Shown here piece after piece: positions 63,392 to 64,000 of a DNA stretch of 64,000 nucleotides; the stretch's first letter is position 1, and every line of letters begins with the position of its first letter. The notes below the pieces were generated by a model. That model ran no database searches. It was given only the letters and a program-made list of their open reading frames with translations, and was not told the origin of the DNA. Position numbers and translations under genes: made by a program. The stretch comes from Polyangium spumosum (GTDB lineage Bacteria; Myxococcota_A; Polyangia; Polyangiales; Polyangiaceae), in assembly GCF_009649845.1 (NCBI RefSeq), contig NZ_WJIE01000002.1, positions 434,001 through 498,000 of the forward strand, read 5' to 3'.

Positions 63392-64000
63392 TCAAAAGAA
63401 AACGCGAGGGAACCGGACCCAGATCACAGGCCCGGCGAAGAGGCAGGCGAGGTCGACGAGGGCCAGCGCCGACGCGAGGGGCGCGCGGCGCGCGTCGTCG
63501 TCGTGCACGAGCTCGTACGCAGTGACGGCGCCATAAAGCGAAAGGACGGCGCCGACCTTCCAGAAGAGGGGCATCTCGGGGCGAGAGAGGGCGAGCGCAA
63601 GCGCGGGCACCTTGAGCAGGAGCACGTGCGTGAAGAGCAAGCGCAGGCGAGGCCACGCCGCGCGCGCGGCAAAGGCGCCGAACGAGGCGACGACGACGCC
63701 GACGAACGGCCAGAGCGCGCCGCCGGTGAAGGCGATCAGGGCCGCCGTGAGCGTGAGCCCGAGCAGCGCGACGAAAAAGGGCGCCCGCGTGGAGGCGAGG
63801 CGGCAGAGCACACGCGTCGGGTGGTGCTCTCGATCGTGCGGGACGTCCTCGACGTCGTCCCACAGGCGAAAGGCCACGATGCCGAGGAAGGCGATCGCCG
63901 TCCGCACGAGCACGCGGCCCACGCCGCCTGCGAGCGCGACAAAAAGCGCGAGCGGCACGAGCAGGTGCGACGACACGAGGATCCGCTCGCGGAGCCACGC
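63392..64000 (-). CDS. UbiA-type prenyltransferase, N-terminus outside window
   Basis: At least 203 residues of a membrane prenyltransferase. The frame is open to the window edge: AWLRERILVSSHLLVPLALF continues upstream of the GTG at 63976, so the gene probably begins beyond base 64000. The metal-binding motif FRLWDDVEDVPHDREHHPT is seen, then TRVL; six or so membrane helices follow. The second Asp-rich motif is weak (VTAYELVHDDDAR). UbiA enzymes attach prenyl chains to aromatic or polar acceptors. It is the first of four coupled leftward genes in the window. Confidence 0.82.
   Translation of the reverse strand, partial: AWLRERILVSSHLLVPLALFVALAGGVGRVLVRTAIAFLGIVAFRLWDDVEDVPHDREHHPTRVLCRLASTRAPFFVALLGLTLTAALIAFTGGALWPFVGVVVASFGAFAARAAWPRLRLLFTHVLLLKVPALALALSRPEMPLFWKVGAVLSLYGAVTAYELVHDDDARRAPLASALALVDLACLFAGPVIWVRFPRVFF

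Overview
The window is a high-GC stretch that reads as a myxobacterium of the Polyangium/Sorangium type. The reasons are the MYXO-CTERM-like C-terminal sorting signals on three proteins, many lipoproteins, Ser/Thr kinases fused to AAA/TPR, WD40 or histidine-kinase modules, and very large Asp-rich calcium-repeat proteins. The species call is inference. I see no rRNA, tRNA, CRISPR array, insertion sequence or prophage.

Layout. 1-9176: the end of an alpha/beta hydrolase, a translationally coupled trpG-trpD-trpC set, then leftward genes for a hypothetical protein, a Uma2-type nuclease-fold protein, the RNA-binding protein Tex and a two-gene nucleotidyltransferase module, followed by a hypothetical protein. 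9177-24988: lipoproteins and cell-surface proteins (including a seven-unit RCC1 propeller), a TetR regulator, a leftward run of an NtrC-type regulator, an M29-like peptidase, PIN-PhoH and a DUF1704/MATCAP-like metallopeptidase, and a serine-palmitoyltransferase/AONS-like enzyme facing the NtrC gene. 24991-29748: one giant MopE/thrombospondin-3-repeat surface protein.

29932-33392: a tight skp-lpxD-fabZ operon for outer-membrane biogenesis, with a DNA adenine methyltransferase attached by a 4-bp overlap. 33465-37739: a Hint-domain lipoprotein, a MYXO-CTERM protein and a quinol-dependent nitric oxide reductase. 43771-37755 (leftward): lipoprotein, DUF4159, vWA membrane protein, then an OpuC-type osmolyte ABC transporter with permease and binding protein fused. 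44590-57526: a signalling block with a 1974-aa pseudokinase-AAA-GAF-PAS-histidine kinase, a kinase-WD40 protein and a kinase-AAA-TPR protein.

64000-57521 (leftward, coupled): a UbiA-type prenyltransferase, a zinc-ribbon methyltransferase, a PlsC acyltransferase and a 1383-aa fusion of fatty-acyl-AMP ligase, carrier protein, thioester reductase and an aminoglycoside-phosphotransferase-like kinase. This looks like an uncharacterised lipid-making operon and is the best candidate for a new system. The second highlight is 50511-51728: seven exact 21-bp tandem units and a related inverted repeat in front of a hypothetical gene whose C-terminus is read antisense through a broken FG-GAP gene fragment.
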